From NCBI GenBank assembly GCA_964247055.1, contig OZ176058.1, forward strand, positions 4,092,001 to 4,156,000: DNA of 64,000 nucleotides, in the 5' to 3' direction. The stretch's first letter is position 1. Every line of letters starts with the position of its first letter. This DNA is from Paragordius varius (Eukaryota > Nematomorpha). This document shows positions 25,042 through 37,808 of the stretch, in pieces. The position numbers and the translations under genes are program-made. The notes under the pieces were generated by a model, which was not told where the DNA came from, made no database searches, and worked only from the letters and a program-made list of their open reading frames with translations.

Positions 25042-26686
25042 TGTTTCCAACAATCAAATAATTTCTCCAACAATCAAAATATGATGCCCAATAACTTTTT
25101 AGTGTTTCCAACAATGAAACATATATTATCAACAATCAAATAATTTTTTTAACAATCAAAATATGTTGCCCAATAGCTTTTTAGTATTTATAACAATCAA
25201 ATAATTTTTCCAACAATCAAAATATGTTTTCTTTTAACTTTTAGTGTTTCCAACAATCAAACATATATTTTCAACAATCAAATAAATTTTGCAACAATCA
25301 AAATATGTTGCCCAATAGCTTTTTAGTATTTCCAACAATCAAAATATGTTTTCTTTTAACTTTTTAGTGTTTCCAACAATCAAACATATATTTTCAACAA
25401 TCAAATAATTTTTACAACAATCAAAATATGTTGCCCAATAGCTTTTTAGTGTTTCTAACAATGAAACATATATTTTCAACAATCAAATAATTTTTCAAAC
25501 AATCAAAATATGTTGCCCAATAGCTTTTTAGTGTTTCCAACAATCAAACATATATTTTCAACAAAATAATTTCCAACCAAATATGATGCCCAATAGCTTT
25601 TTAGTGTTTCTAATTTCCAACAATCAAAATTTGATTTCTTTTAACTTTTTAGTGTTTTCAACAATCAAACATATATTTTCAACAATCAAATAATTTTCCC
25701 AACAATCTTATTATGTTGCCCAATAACTTTTTAGTGTTTCCAACAATCAAACATATATTTTCAAGAATCAAATAATTTTTCCAACAATCAAAATATGTTC
25801 CCCAATAGCTTTTTAGTATTTCCAACAATCAAACATATATTTTCAACAATCAAATAATTTTTCCAACAATCAAATTATGTTGTCTTTTAACTTTTTAGTG
25901 TTTCCAACAATCAATCATATATTTTCAATAATCAAATAATTTTCCAACAATAAATATGTTGCCCAATAGTTTTTTACTGTTTCCAACAATCAAATAATTT
26001 CTCCAACAATCAAAATATGATGCACAATAACTTTTTAGTGTTTCCAACAATGAAACATATATTTTCAACAATCAAATAATTTTTTTAACAATCAAAATAT
26101 GTTGCCCAATAGCTTTTTAGTATTTATAACAATCAAATAATTTTTCCAACAATCAAAATATGTTTTCTTTTAACTTTTAGTGTTTCCAACAATCAAACAT
26201 ATATTTTCAACAATCAAATAAATTTTCCAACAATCAAAATATGTTCCCCAATAGCTTTTTAGTATTTCCAACAATCAAACATATATTTTCAACAATCAAA
26301 TAATTTTTCCAACAATCAAATTATGTTGTCTTTTAACTTTTTAGCGTTTCTAACAATCAATCATATATTTTCAACAATCAAATAATTTTCCAACAATAAA
26401 TATGTTGCCCAATAGTTTTTTACTGTTTCCAACAATTAAATAATTTTTTCAACAATCAAATTATGTTGTCTTTTAACTTTTTAGTGTTTCCAACAATCAA
26501 ACATATATTTTCAACAATCAAATAATTTTTCCAACAATCAAATATTTTGCCCAATAGCTTATTAGTATTTTGAACAATCAAACATATATTTTCAACAATC
26601 AAATAATTTTTCCAACAATCAAAATATGTTTTCTAATAACTTTTTAGTGTTTCCAATCAAACATATATTTTCAACAATCAAATAAT
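25042..26686 (+). repeat. 2,847-bp higher-order repeat, copy 2 (partial)
   Basis: Matches copy 1 for about 1.65 kb, to near 26,686, where copy 1 has TTTTTACAAC and this copy TTTTTCAAAC. Small differences include TTTTGAACAATC near 26,570 and a 4-bp deletion giving TTTCCAATCAAAC near 26,655. Confidence 0.8.
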
Positions 26687-27421
26687 TTTTCAAACAATCA
26701 AAATATGTTGCCCAATAGCTTTTTAGTACTTCAAACAATCAAATAATTTTTCCAACAATCAAAATATGTTTTCTTTTAACTTTTTAGTGTTTCCAACAAT
26801 CAAACATATATTTTCAACAATCAAATAAATTTTCCAACAATCAAAATATGTTGCCCAATAGCTTTTTAGTATTTCCAACAATGAAACATATATTTTCAAC
26901 AACAAATAATTTTTCCAACAATCAAAATATGTTTTCTTTTAACTTTTTAGTGTTTCCAACAATCAAACATATATTTTCAACAATCAAATAATTTTTACAA
27001 CAATCAAAATATGTTGCCCAATAGCTTTTTAGTATTTCCAACAATCAAATAATTTTTCCAACAATCAAACATATATATTCAACAATCAAATAATTTTTCC
27101 AACAATCAAATTATGTTGTCTTTTAACTTTTTAGTGTTTCCAACAATCAATCATATATTTTCAACAAAATAATTTCCAACAAAATATGATGCCCAATAGC
27201 TTTTTAGTGTTTCTAATTTCCAACAATCAAAATTTGATTTCTTTTAACTTTTTAGTGTTTCCAACAATCAAACATATATTTTCAACAATCAAATAATTTT
27301 CCCAACAATCTTATTATGTTGTCTTTTAACTTTTTAGTGTTTCCAACAATCAAACATATATTTTCAAGAATCAAATAATTTTTCCAACAATCAAAATATG
27401 TTCCCCAATAGCTTTTTGGTA
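26687..27421 (+). repeat. Satellite segment 26.7-27.4 kb
   Basis: Ordinary units, including GTACTTCAAAC, the TTCAACAACAAATAATT variant, a palindromic module near 27,226 and the CAAGAATC/TTCCCC marker at 27,366. It ends with a unique TTTTTGGTATTTCC change at 27,414-27,427, just before the next duplication starts. Confidence 0.72.
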
Positions 27422-29041
27422 TTTCCAACAATCAAACATATATTTTCAACAATCAAATAATTTTTCCAACAATCAAATTATGTTGTCTTTTAACTTTTTA
27501 GTGTTTCCAACAATCAATCATATATTTTCAACAAAATAATTTCCAACAAAATATGATGCCCAATAGCTTTTTAGTGTTTCTAATTTCCAACAATCAAAAT
27601 TTGATTTCTTTTAACTTTTTAGTTTTCCAAAAATCAAACATATATTTTCAACAATCAAATAATTTTCCCAACAATCTTATTATGTTGTCTTTTAACTTTT
27701 TAGTGTTTCCAACAATCAAACAACAATCAAAATATGTTCCCCAATAGCTTTTTAGTATTTCCAACAATCAAACATATATTTTCAACAATCAATAATTTTT
27801 CCAACAATCAAATTATGTTGTCTTTTAACTTTTTAGTGTTTCCAACAATCAATCATATATTTACAACAATCAAATAATTTTCCAACAATAAATATGTTGC
27901 CCAATAGTTTTTTACTGTTTCCAACAATTAAATAATTTTTTCAACAATCAAATTATGTTGTCTTTTAACTTTTTAGTGTTTCCAACAATCAAACATATAT
28001 TTTCAACGATCAAATAATTTTTCCAACAATTAAATATGTTGCCCAATAGCTTTTTAGTATTTCCAACAATCAAACATATATTTTCAACAATCAAATAATT
28101 TTTCCAACAATCAAAATATGTTTTCTAATAACTTTTTAGTTTCCAACAATCAAATAATTTTTCAAACAATCAAAATATGTTGCCCAATAAGTTTTAGTGT
28201 TTTCAACAATCAAACATATATATTCAACAATCAAATAATTTTTCAAACAATCAAAATATGTTGCCCAATAGCTTTTTAGTATTTCCAACAATCAAACATA
28301 TATTTCAACAATCAAATAATTTTTCCAACAATCAAATTATGTTGTCTTTTAACTTTTTAGTGTTTCCAACAAACAAACATATATTTTCAACAATCAAATA
28401 ATTTTTCCAACAAACAAAATATGTTGCCCAATAGCTTTTTAGTATTTCCAACAATCAAACATATATTTTCAACAATCAAATAATTTTTCCAACAATCAAA
28501 ATATGTTTTCTTTTAACTTTTTAGTGTTTCCAACAATCAAACATATATTTTCAACAATCAAATAATTTTTCAAACAATCAAAATATGTTGCCCAATAGCT
28601 TTTTAGTATTTCCAACAATCAAACATATATTTGCACAATCAAATATTTACAACAATTAAATGTTTTTTAACTTTTTAGTGTTTCCAACAATCAAACATAT
28701 ATTTCCAACAATCAAATAATTTTTCCAACAATTTAAATATGTTGCCCAATAGCTTTTAGTGTTTCCAACAATCAAACATATATTTTCAAAATCAAATATT
28801 TTCCAACAATTAAATTATGTTTTTTAACTTTTTAGTGTTTCCAACAATCAAACATATATTTTCAATAATCAAATAATTTTTCCAACAATCAAATTATGTT
28901 GTCTTTTTAGTGTTTCCAACAATCAATCATATATTTTCAACATTCAAAAATTTCTCCAACAATCAAAATATGATGCCCAATAGCTTTTTAGTGTTTCTAA
29001 TTTCCAACAATCAAAATTTGATTTCTTTTAACTTTTTAGTG
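27422..29041 (+). repeat. 1.62-kb higher-order repeat, copy 1
   Basis: Markers recur 1,620-1,622 bp downstream, the offset rising by one at each of two single-base length changes (AGTTTTCC versus AGTGTTTCC; a T-run difference near 27,883). Tags are CAAACAACAATCAAAATATG at 27,717 and 29,338, TTTGCACAATC at 28,630 and 30,252, and CAATTTAAATATG near 28,729 and 30,351. The unit is rich in deletions inside monomers, for example TTTTTTAAC without TGTTT and short GCTTTTAG runs. Confidence 0.85.
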
Positions 29042-30764
29042 TTTCCAACAATCAAACATATATTTTCAACAATCAAATAATTTTTCCAACAATCAAATTA
29101 TGTTGTCTTTTAACTTTTTAGTGTTTCCAACAATCAATCATATATTTTCAACAAAATAATTTCCAACAAAATATGATGCCCAATAGCTTTTTAGTGTTTC
29201 TAATTTCCAACAATCAAAATTTGATTTCTTTTAACTTTTTAGTGTTTCCAAAAATCAAACATATATTTTCAACAATCAAATAATTTTCCCAACAATCTTA
29301 TTATGTTGTCTTTTAACTTTTTAGTGTTTCCAACAATCAAACAACAATCAAAATATGTTCCCCAATAGCTTTTTAGTATTTCCAACAATCAAACATATAT
29401 TTTCAACAATCAATAATTTTTCCAACAATCAAATTATGTTGTCTTTTAACTTTTTAGTGTTTCCAACAATCAATCATATATTTACAACAATCAAATAATT
29501 TTTCCAACAATAAATATGTTGCCCAATAGTTTTTTACTGTTTCCAACAATTAAATAATTTTTTCAACAATCAAATTATGTTGTCTTTTAACTTTTTAGTG
29601 TTTCCAACAATCAAACATATATTTTCAACGATCAAATAATTTTTCCAACAATTAAATATGTTGCCCAATAGCTTTTTAGTATTTCCAACAATCAAACATA
29701 TATTTTCAACAATCAAATAATTTTTCCAACAATCAAAATATGTTTTCTAATAACTTTTTAGTTTCCAACAATCAAATAATTTTTCAAACAATCAAAATAT
29801 GTTGCCCAATAAGTTTTAGTGTTTTCAACAATCAAACATATATATTCAACAATCAAATAATTTTTCAAACAATCAAAATATGTTGCCCAATAGCTTTTTA
29901 GTATTTCCAACAATCAAACATATATTTCAACAATCAAATAATTTTTCCAACAATCAAATTATGTTGTCTTTTAACTTTTTAGTGTTTCCAACAAACAAAC
30001 ATATATTTTCAACAATCAAATAATTTTTCCAACAAACAAAATATGTTGCCCAATAGCTTTTTAGTATTTCCAACAATCAAACATATATTTTCAACAATCA
30101 AATAATTTTTCCAACAATCAAAATATGTTTTCTTTTAACTTTTTAGTGTTTCCAACAATCAAACATATATTTTCAACAATCAAATAATTTTTCAAACAAT
30201 CAAAATATGTTGCCCAATAGCTTTTTAGTATTTCCAACAATCAAACATATATTTGCACAATCAAATATTTACAACAATTAAATGTTTTTTAACTTTTTAG
30301 TGTTTCCAACAATCAAACATATATTTCCAACAATCAAATAATTTTTCCAACAATTTAAATATGTTGCCCAATAGCTTTTAGTGTTTCCAACAATCAAACA
30401 TATATTTTCAAAATCAAATATTTTCCAACAATTAAATTATGTTTTTTAACTTTTTAGTGTTTCCAACAATCAAACATATATTTTCAATAATCAAATAATT
30501 TTTCCAACAATCAAATTATGTTGTCTTTTTAGTGTTTCCAACAATCAATCATATATTTTCAACATTCAAAAATTTCTCCAACAATCAAAATATGATGCCC
30601 AATAGCTTTTTAGTGTTTCCAATTTCCAACAATCAAAATTTGATTTCTTTTAACTTTTTAGTGTTTCCAACAATCAAACATATATTTTCAACAATCAAAT
30701 AATTTTTCCAACAATCAAATTATGTTGTCTTTTAACTTTTTAGTGTTTCCAACAATCAATCATA
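29042..30764 (+). repeat. 1.62-kb higher-order repeat, copy 2
   Basis: Complete second copy, running about 100 bp into the start of a third before it diverges at about 30,764, where TATATTTTCAACAAAATAA is replaced by TACATTTTCGAC. Its distal half (from about 29.86 kb) is found again 2,637 bp downstream. Confidence 0.83.
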
Positions 30765-33700
30765 CATTTTCGACAATCAAATAATTTTTCCAACAACCAA
30801 AATATGTTGCCCAATAGTTTTTTAGTGTTTCCAACAATTAAATAATTTTTTCAACAATCAAATTATGTTGTCTTTTAACTTTTTAGTGTTTTAAACAATC
30901 AAACATATATTTTCAACAATCAAATAATTTTCCAACAATAAATATGTTGCCCAATAGTTTTTTAGTGTTTCCAAAAATTAAATAATTTTTTCAACAATCA
31001 AATTATGTTGTCTTTTAACTTTTTAGTGTTTCCAACAATCAAACATATATTTTCAACAATCAAATAATTTTTCCAACAATCAAAATATGTTGCCCAATAG
31101 CTTTTTAGTGTTTCCAACAATCAAACATATATTTTCAAGAATCAAATAATTTTTCCAACAATCAAAATATGTTCCCCAATAGCTTTTTAGTATTTCCAAC
31201 AATCAAACATATATTTTCAACAATCAAATAATTTTTCCAACAATCAAATTATGTTGTCTTTTAACTTTTTAGTGTTTTTATCAATCAAACATATATTTTC
31301 AACAATCAAATAATTTTCCAACAATAAATATGTTGCCCAATAGTTTTTTAGTGTTTCCAACAATTAAATAATTTTTTCAACAATCAAATTATGTTGTCTT
31401 TTAACTTTTTAGTGTTTCCAACAATCAATCATATATTTTCAACATTCAAATTAATTTCTCCAACAATCAAAATATGATGCCCAATAGCTTTTTAGTGTTT
31501 CCAATTTCCAACAATCAAAATTTGATTTCTTTTAACTTTTTAGTTCCAACAATCAAACATATATTTTCAACAATCAAATAATTTTTCCAACAATCAAATT
31601 ATGTTGTCTTTTAACTTTTTAGTGTTTCCAACAATCAATCATACATTTTCGACAATCAAATAATTTCTCCAACAATCAAAATATGTTGCCCAATAGCTTT
31701 TTAGTATTTCCAACAATCAAACATATATTTTCAACAATCAAATAATTTTTCCAACAATCAAATTATGTTGTCTTTTAACTTTTTAGTGTTTCCAACAATC
31801 AATCATATATTTTCAACAATCAAATAATTTTCCAACAATAAATATGTTGCCCAATTGTTTTCTACTGTTTCCAACAATTAAATAATTTTTTCAACAATCA
31901 AATTATGTTGTCTTTTAACTTTTTAGTGTTTCCAACAATCAAACATATATTTTCAACAATCAAATAATTTTTCCAACAATCAAATTATGTTGAATAGCTT
32001 TTAGTGTTTCCAACAATCAAATATATATTTTCAAAATCAAATATTTTGCAACAATTAAATTATGTTTTTTCACTTTTTAGTGTTTCCAACAATCAAACAT
32101 ATATTTTCAATAATCAAATAATTTTTCCAACAATCAAATTATGTTGTCTTTTAACTTTTTAGTGTTTCCAACAATCAATCATATATTTTAACATTCAAAT
32201 TAATTTCTCCAACAATCAAAATATGATGCCCAATAGCTTTTTAGTGTTTCCAATTTCCAACAATCAAAATTTGATTTCTTTTAACATTTTAGTGTTTCCA
32301 ACAATCAAACATATATTTTCAACAATCAAATAATTTTTCAAACAATCAAAATATGTTGCCCAATAGCTTTTTAGTGTTTCCAACAATGAAACATATATTT
32401 TCAACAATCAAATAATTTTTCAAACAATCAAAATATGTTGCTCAATAGCTTTTAGTGTTTCCAACAATCAAACATATATTTTCAACAATCAAATAATTTT
32501 TCAAACAATCCAAATATGTTGCCCAATAGCTTTTTAGTATTTCCAACAATCAAACATATATTTTCAACAATCAAATAATTTTTCCAACAATCAAATTATG
32601 TTGTCTTTTAACTTTTTAGTGTTTCCAACAAACAAACATATATTTTCAACAATCAAATAATTTTTCCAACAAACAAAATATGTTGCCCAATAGCTTTTTA
32701 GTATTTCCAACAATCAAACATATATTTTCAACAATCAAATAATTTTTCCAACAATCAAAATATGTTTTCTTTTAACTTTTTAGTGTTTCCAACAATCAAA
32801 CATATATTTTCAACAATCAAATAATTTTTCAAACAATCAAAATATGTTGCCCAATAGCTTTTTAGTATTACCAACAATCAAACATATATTTGCACAATCA
32901 AATATTTACAACAATTAAATGTTTTTTAACTTTTTAGTGTTTCCAACAATCAAACATATATTTCCAACAATCAAATAATTTTTCCAACAATTTAAATATG
33001 TTGCCCAATAGCTTTTAGTGTTTCCAACAATCAAACATATATTTTCAAAATCAAATATTTTCCAACAATTAAATTATGTTTTTTAACTTTTTAGTGTTTC
33101 CAACAATCAAACATATATTTTCAATAATCAAATAATTTTTCCAACAATCAAATTATGTTGTCTTTTTAGTGTTTTTAACAATCAATCATATATTTTCAAC
33201 ATTCAAATTAATTTCTCCAACAATCAAAATATGATGCCCAATAGCTTTTTAGTGTTTCCAATTTCCAACAATCAAAATTTGATTTCTTTTAACTTTTTAG
33301 TGTTTCCAACAATCAAACATATATTTTCAACAATCAAATAATTTTCCCAACAATCTTATTATGTTGTCTTTTAACTTTTTAGTGTTTCCAACAATCAATC
33401 ATACATTTTCGACAATCAAATAATTTCTCCAACAATCAAAATATGTTGCCCAATAGTTTTTTAGTGTTTCCAACAATTAAATAATTTTTTCAACAATCAA
33501 ATTATGTTGTCTTTTAACTTTTTAGTGTTTTCAACAATCAAACATATATTTTCAACAATCAAATAATTTTCCAACAATAAATATGTTGCCCAATAGTTTT
33601 TTAGTGTTTCCAAAAATTAAATAATTTTTTCAACAATCAAATTATGTTGTCTTTTAACTTTTTAGTGTTTCCAACAATCAAACATATATTTTCAACAATC

Positions 33701-34330
33701 AAATAATTTTTCCAACAATCAAAATATGTTGCCCAATAGCTTTTTAGTGTTTCCAACAATCAAACATATATTTTCAAGAATCAAATAATTTTTCCAACAA
33801 TCAAAATATGTTCCCCAATAGCTTTTTAGTATTTCCAACAATCAAACATATATTTTCAACAATCAAATAATTTTTCCAACAATCAAATTATGTTGTCTTT
33901 TAACTTTTTAGTGTTTTCAACAATCAAACATATATTTTCAACAATCAAATAATTTTCCAACATGTTGCCCAATAGTTTTTTAGTGTTTCCAACAATTAAA
34001 TAATTTTTTCAACAATCAAATTATGTTGTCTTTTAACTTTTTAGTGTTTCCAACAATCAATCATATATTTTCAACATTCAAATTAATTTCTCCAACAATC
34101 AAAATATGATGCCCAATAGCTTTTTAGTGTTTCCAATTTCCAACAATCAAAATTTGATTTCTTTTAACTTTTTAGTGTTTCCAACAATCAAACATATATT
34201 TTCAACAATCAAATAATTTTTCCAACAATCAAATTATGTTGTCTTTTAACTTTTTAGTGTTTCCAACAATCAATCATACATTTTCGACAATCAAATAATT
34301 TCTCCAACAATCAAAATATGTTGCCCAATA
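29860..34330 (+). repeat. 2,637-bp repeat, two copies
   Basis: CAACAAACAAAC at 29,990 recurs at 32,627, TTTGCACAATC at 30,252 recurs at 32,889, and CAAGAATC at 31,136 recurs at 33,775 (offset 2,637-2,639). Copy 1 covers about 29.86-32.49 kb and copy 2 about 32.50-34.33 kb. The intervening part of copy 1 (31.7-32.5 kb) holds the TGTTGAATAGC variant at 31,988 and a CATTCAAATTAATTTCTCC unit. All units remain in the same orientation. Confidence 0.78.
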
Positions 34331-34529
34331 GTTTTTTAGTGTTTCCAACAATTAAATAATTTTTTCAACAATCAAATTATGTTGTCTTTTAACTTTTTAG
34401 TGTTTTCAACAATCAAACATATATTTTCAACTATCAAATAATTTTCCAACAATAAATATGTTGCCCAATAGTTTTTTAGTGTTTCCAACAATTAAATAAT
34501 TTTTTCAACAATCAAATTATGTTGTCCTT

Positions 34530-37500
34530 TAACTTTTTAGTGTTTCCAACAATCAAACATACATTTTCGACAATCAAATAATTTCTCCAACAATCAAAAT
34601 ATGTTGCCCAATAGCTTTTTAGTATTTCCAACAATCAAACATATATTTTTAACAATCAAATAATTTTTCCAACAATCAAAATATGTTTTCTTTAAACTTT
34701 TTAGTGTTTCCAACAATTACACATATATTTTCAACAATCAAATAATTTTTACAACAATCAAAATATGTTGCCCAATAGTTTTTTAGTGTTTCCAACAATC
34801 AAACATATTTTTTCAACAATCAAATAATTTTTCAAACAATCAAAATATGTTGCCCCATAGCTTTTTAGTGTTTCCAACAATCAAACATATATTTTCAACA
34901 ATCATATAATTTATTCAACAATCAAATTATGTCGTCTTTACACTATTTAGTGTTTCCAACAATCAAACATATATTTTCAACAATCAAATAATTTCAACAA
35001 TCAAAATATGTTTTCTTTTAACTTTTTAGTGTTTCCAACAATCAATCATATATTTTTAACAATCAAATAATTTTTTTAACAATCAAAATATGTTGCCCAA
35101 TAGCTTTTTAGTATTTCGAACAATCAAATAATTTTTCCAACAATCAAAATATGTTTTCTTTTAACTTTTTAGTGTTTCCAACAATCAAACATATATTTTC
35201 AACAATCAAATAATTTTTCCAACAATCAAATATGTTGCCCAATAGCTTTTTAGTATTTCCAACAATCAAACATATATTTTCAACAATCAAATAATTTTTC
35301 CAACAATCAAATTATGTTGTCTTTTAACTTTTTAGTGTTTCCAACAATCAATCATACATTTTCGACAATCAAATAATTTCTCCAACAATCAAAATATGTT
35401 GCCCAATAGTTTTTTAGTGTTTTCAACAATTAAATATTTTTTCAACAATCAAATGTTGTCTTTTAACTTTTTAGTGTTTTTAACAATCAAACATATATTT
35501 TCAACAATCAAATTAATTTCTCCAACAATCAAAATATGATGCCCTATAGCGTTTTAGTGTTTCCAATTTCCAACAATCAAAATTTGATTTCTTTTAACTT
35601 TTTAGTGTTTCCAACAATCAAACATATATTTTCAACAATCAAATAATTTTTCCAACAATCAATCTATGTTGTCTTTTAACTTTTTAGTGTTTCCAACAAT
35701 CAATCATACATTTTCGACAATCAAATAATTTCTCCAACAATCAAAATATGTTGCCCAATAGTTTTTTAGTGTTTCCAACAATTAAATAATTTTTTCAACA
35801 ATCAAATTATGTTGTCTTTTAACTTTTTAGTGTTTTCAACAATCAAACATATATTTTCAACAATCAAATAATTTTCCAACAATAAATATGTTGCCCAATA
35901 GTTTTTTAGTGTTTCCAACAATTAAATAATTCAACAATCAAATTATGTTGTCTTTTAACTTTTTAGTGTTTCCAACAATCAAACATATATTTTCAACAAT
36001 CAAATAATTTTTCCAACAATCAAAATATGTTGCCCAATAGCTTTTTAGTATTTCCAACAATCAAACATATATTTTCAACAATCAAATAATTTTTCCAACA
36101 ATCAAATTATGTTGAATAGCTTTTAGTGTTTCCAACAAGAAAACATATATTTTCAAAATCAAATATTTTGCAACAATTAAATTAGGTTTTTTAACTTGTT
36201 AGTGTTTCCAACAATCAAACATATATTTTCAATAATCAAATAATTTTTCCAACAATCAAATTATGTTGTCTTTTAACTTTTTAGTGTTTCCAACAATCAA
36301 TCATATATTTTAACATTCAAATTAATTTCTCCAACAATCAAAATATGATGCCCAATAGCTTTTTAGTGTTTCCAATTTCCAACAATCAAAATTTGATTTC
36401 TTTTAACTTTTTGTTTCCAACAATCAAAAATATATTTTCAACAATAAAATAATTTTTCCAACAATCAAATTATGTTGTCTTTTGTTTCCAACAATCAAAC
36501 ATATATTTTCAACAATCAAATAATTTTTAACAATCAAATATGTTGCCCAATAGCTTTTTAGTATTTCCAACAATCAAACATATATTTTCAACAATCAAAT
36601 AATTTTGCCAACAATCAAATTATGTTGAATAGCTTTTAGTGTTTCCAACAAGAAAACATATATTTTCAAAATCAAATATTTTGCAATTAAATTATGTTTT
36701 TTAACTTTTTAGTGTTTCCAACAATCAAACATATATTTTCAATAATCAAATAATTTTTTCAACAATCAAATTATGTTGTCTTTTAACTTTTTAGTGTTTC
36801 CAACAATCAAACATATATTTTCAACAATCAAATAATTTTTCCAACAATCAAAATATGTTGCCCAATAGCTTTTTAGTATTTCCAACAATCAAACATATAT
36901 TTTCAACAATCAAATAATTTTTCCAACAATCAATTATGTTGAATAGCTTTTAGTGTTTCCAACAATAAAACATATATTTTCAACAATCAAATAATTTTTC
37001 AAACAATCAAAATATGTTGCCCAATAACTTTTTAGTGTTTCCAACAATCAATCATACATTTTCGACAATCAAATAATTTCTCCAACAATCAAAATATGTT
37101 GCCCAATAGCTTTTTAGTATTTCCAACAATCAAACATATATTTTCAACAATCAAATAATTTTTCCAACAATCAAAATATGTTTTCTTTAAACTTTTTAGT
37201 GTTTCCAACAATTACATATATATTTTCAACAATCAAATAATTTTTACAACAATCAAAATATGTTGCCCAATAGTTTTTTAGTGTTTCCAACAATCAAACA
37301 TATTTTTTCAACAATCAAATAATTTTTCAAAAAATCAAAATATGTTGCCCCATAGCTTTTTAGTGTTTCCAACAATCAAACATATATTTTCAACAATCAT
37401 ATAATTTATTCAACAATCAAATTATGTCGTCCTTTACACTATTTAGTGTTTCCAACAATCAAACATATATTTTCAACAATCAAATAATTTTAACAATCAA

Positions 37501-37808
37501 AATATGTTTTCTTTTAACTTTTTAGTGTTTCCAACAATCAATCATATATTTTTAACAATCAAATAATTTTTTTAACAATCAAAATATGTTGCCCAATAGC
37601 TTTTTAGTATTTCCAACAATCAAATAATTTTTCCAACAATCAAAATATGTTTTCTTTTAACTTTTTAGTGTTTCCAACAATCAAACATATATTTTCAACA
37701 ATCAAATAATTTTTCCAACAATCAAATATGTTGCCCAATAGCTTTTTAGTATTTCCAACAATCAAACATATATTTTCAACAATCAAATAATTTTTGCAAC
37801 AATCAAAT
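34530..37808 (+). repeat. 2,495-bp repeat of a 0.78-kb segment
   Basis: TTCGAC at 34,566 recurs at 37,061 and GTCGTCTTTACAC or its one-base variant at 34,931 recurs at 37,426, an offset of 2,495. The matched segments are about 34,530-35,313 and 37,025-37,808. They include the cassette also found at 355-545 and the GTCGTC unit of 1,236 and 7,238. Between them lies the irregular 35.3-37.0 kb stretch. Confidence 0.8.
36100..37000 (+). repeat. Irregular patch of shortened units
   Basis: Units here are unusually eroded: TGTTGAATAGC at 36,11x, 36,62x and 36,93x lacks the CCC tract, GCTTTTAG lacks T bases, CAAGAAAAC replaces CAATCAAAC, CTTTTTGTTTCC near 36,410 lacks AGTG, and GTCTTTTGTTTCC near 36,478 lacks AACTTTTTAGT. 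Similar TGTTGAATAGC units lie at 31,988 and 37,81x. It remains satellite throughout. Confidence 0.75.

Noticed and set aside
27553-27747. 64-codon reading frame on the plus strand
   Set aside because: Chance open stretch in a part of the array with short deletions. The protein is low-complexity Asn/Phe/Ser/Leu text that mirrors the DNA repeat, and the second copy of the same unit does not keep it open.
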